Position numbers and translations under genes: made by a program
Shown: in pieces, positions 63,359-64,000 of the stretch
Layout of the letters: each line of letters opens with the position of its first letter
How positions within the stretch are numbered: position 1 is the first letter of the stretch
The notes under the pieces: generated by a model
What the model was told of the DNA's origin: nothing
What the model saw: the letters and a program-made list of their open reading frames with translations, nothing else
Databases searched by the model: none
Assembly (NCBI GenBank): GCA_034638255.1
Contig: JAWPGT010000047.1
Location: forward strand, 122,093-186,092
DNA from: Coprinus comatus
Lineage: Eukaryota; Basidiomycota; Agaricomycetes; Agaricales; Agaricaceae
Length of the DNA stretch: 64,000 nt
Direction of reading: 5' to 3'

Positions 63359-63478
63359 TAGGAAAACCTAACTTGCAACCGAGGTGAGCGAAGCGAACCG
63401 AGGGTGCAACAAGTGCAGAGGAAACCTCTGCAACTCCCTGTTTCGCCTTTATAAGGCTCATCAGGCACCTTTGGTTAT
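63355..63478 (+). repeat. Subtelomeric direct repeat, unit 2
   Basis: Second copy of the 124-bp unit. It differs from unit 1 at only a few positions (for example GGCTCATC against GGCTTATC, and a T to G change near its end). Confidence 0.9.
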
Positions 63479-63904
63479 CAATCATCTTACCTAATCCAGC
63501 CAATGGTATTGATTTATTATACCAAAGGACGTTGTCTGAGACAACCAAATCTAGGAACGTGTGAACTACTTACATAATCTACACCTAATTAATACTCAGT
63601 ACTATTTATAACTAATTTAAGGGGAGTTTGAAATATTGGTCGGAGATGGAATCTGACTACAAAATAAATAATAAAAGGATGACTAATACTTTTATTATAT
63701 ACAATATATTACCTAAGCCAAAACCACGGTCACCCGTGGGAAACATTACATGACATAAGCTGTTATACTGTATACAAACTCAAATTAGTTATCTTTTCAA
63801 CTTGACATGAAAAGGCGGGTACTTACAATAGAAAGTTAGTCACGTGATGGGACCTGTCAGGTGACCTCCCCGGCCCGCCGGTAAATGCACCACACAGTTA
63901 CCGG
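63479..63904. other. Subtelomere-telomere junction
   Basis: A+T-rich DNA passing into a GC-rich segment (about 63840-63904) with short palindromes (GTCACGTGA; CCGGCCCGCCGG) just before the telomere. No gene. Confidence 0.5.
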
Positions 63905-64000
63905 TTTGGGTTAGGGGGTTAGGGGGTTAGGGGGGTTAGGGGGTTAGGGGGGGGGGTTAGGGGGTTAGGGGGTTAGGGGGGTTAGGGGGTTAGGGGGGTT
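63905..64000 (+). repeat. Telomere repeats, chromosome right end
   Basis: After one degenerate TTTGGG unit there are ten TTA(G)n units with G-runs of 5, 5, 6, 5, 10, 5, 5, 6, 5 and 6, then a partial TT. The G-rich strand reads toward the window end, as for a right telomere. The unit is TTAGGGGG/TTAGGGGGG rather than the plain TTAGGG of many fungi. Confidence 0.97.

Noticed and set aside
63150..63548. 132-codon minus-strand frame with an internal duplicated segment
   Set aside because: It spans both subtelomeric repeat units; the duplication follows from the DNA repeat and there are no domain or splice features.
1..64000. tRNA, rRNA genes, CRISPR arrays and complete transposons
   Set aside because: I looked for cloverleaf-like and repeat-spacer patterns and for transposase or reverse transcriptase motifs and saw none. 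Reading by eye could miss a tRNA with an intron.

Overview
The window is a chromosome end from a filamentous basidiomycete, most likely Agaricomycetes. Genes are split by many 45-80 nt GT-AG introns. The families are typical of that group: a Trp/Arg-type sesquiterpene synthase, two DUF6534 membrane proteins, LRR-type F-box proteins, a GH5 subfamily 5 endoglucanase and a copsin-like defensin. The last ~95 bases are irregular TTAGGGGG telomere repeats on the + strand, so the right edge is the chromosome terminus. I do not name a genus. Exon models were built by reading splice sites and joining frames by eye; no alignment or transcript data were available.

Layout. 1.0-3.5 kb: a secreted protein with LEA-like 11-residue repeats (+). 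4.3-5.1 kb: an F-box pseudogene (-). 5.5-9.8 kb: a complete ankyrin-PH-FFAT-ORD oxysterol-binding protein (+). 10.4-14.9 and 17.0-21.4 kb: two tandem paralogues of the BRE4/aromatic-acid-exporter-like membrane family (-), with a second F-box pseudogene between them. 21.9-23.8 kb: a GH5 endoglucanase (+) with a GC-AG intron and a 7-nt micro-exon. 24.0-29.3 kb: two intact F-box genes (+) around VPS29 (-). 29.9-32.5 kb: a 10-Cys secreted protein and a frame-broken F-box gene (-). 34.4-36.0 kb: the defensin and a GDT1 cation transporter (+). 37.3-39.1 kb: DUF6534 protein 1 (-). 41.4-43.4 kb: LSM6 (+) and the terpene synthase (-). 43.4-47.6 kb: a gene-poor stretch. 47.6-49.1 kb: a damaged MuiA-like gene (+). 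50.3-53.6 kb: a FAR-17a/AIG1-like membrane protein (-) and DUF6534 protein 2 (+). 54.0-58.7 kb: an SH3-TBC protein (+). 59.5-61.8 kb: a frame-broken orphan gene. 63.2-64.0 kb: a subtelomeric 186-bp direct repeat and the telomere.

Housekeeping membrane-traffic genes (OSBP, VPS29, TBC, GDT1, LSM6) are interleaved with accessory genes facing the environment (secreted proteins, defensin, cellulase, terpene synthase) and a family of expanding and decaying F-box genes. Several genes carry what look like 1-2 nt lesions, often in low-complexity tracts. These may be true pseudogenisation or assembly errors. The strongest candidates for something new are the copsin-like defensin, the TBC protein lacking both catalytic fingers, and the subtelomere structure.
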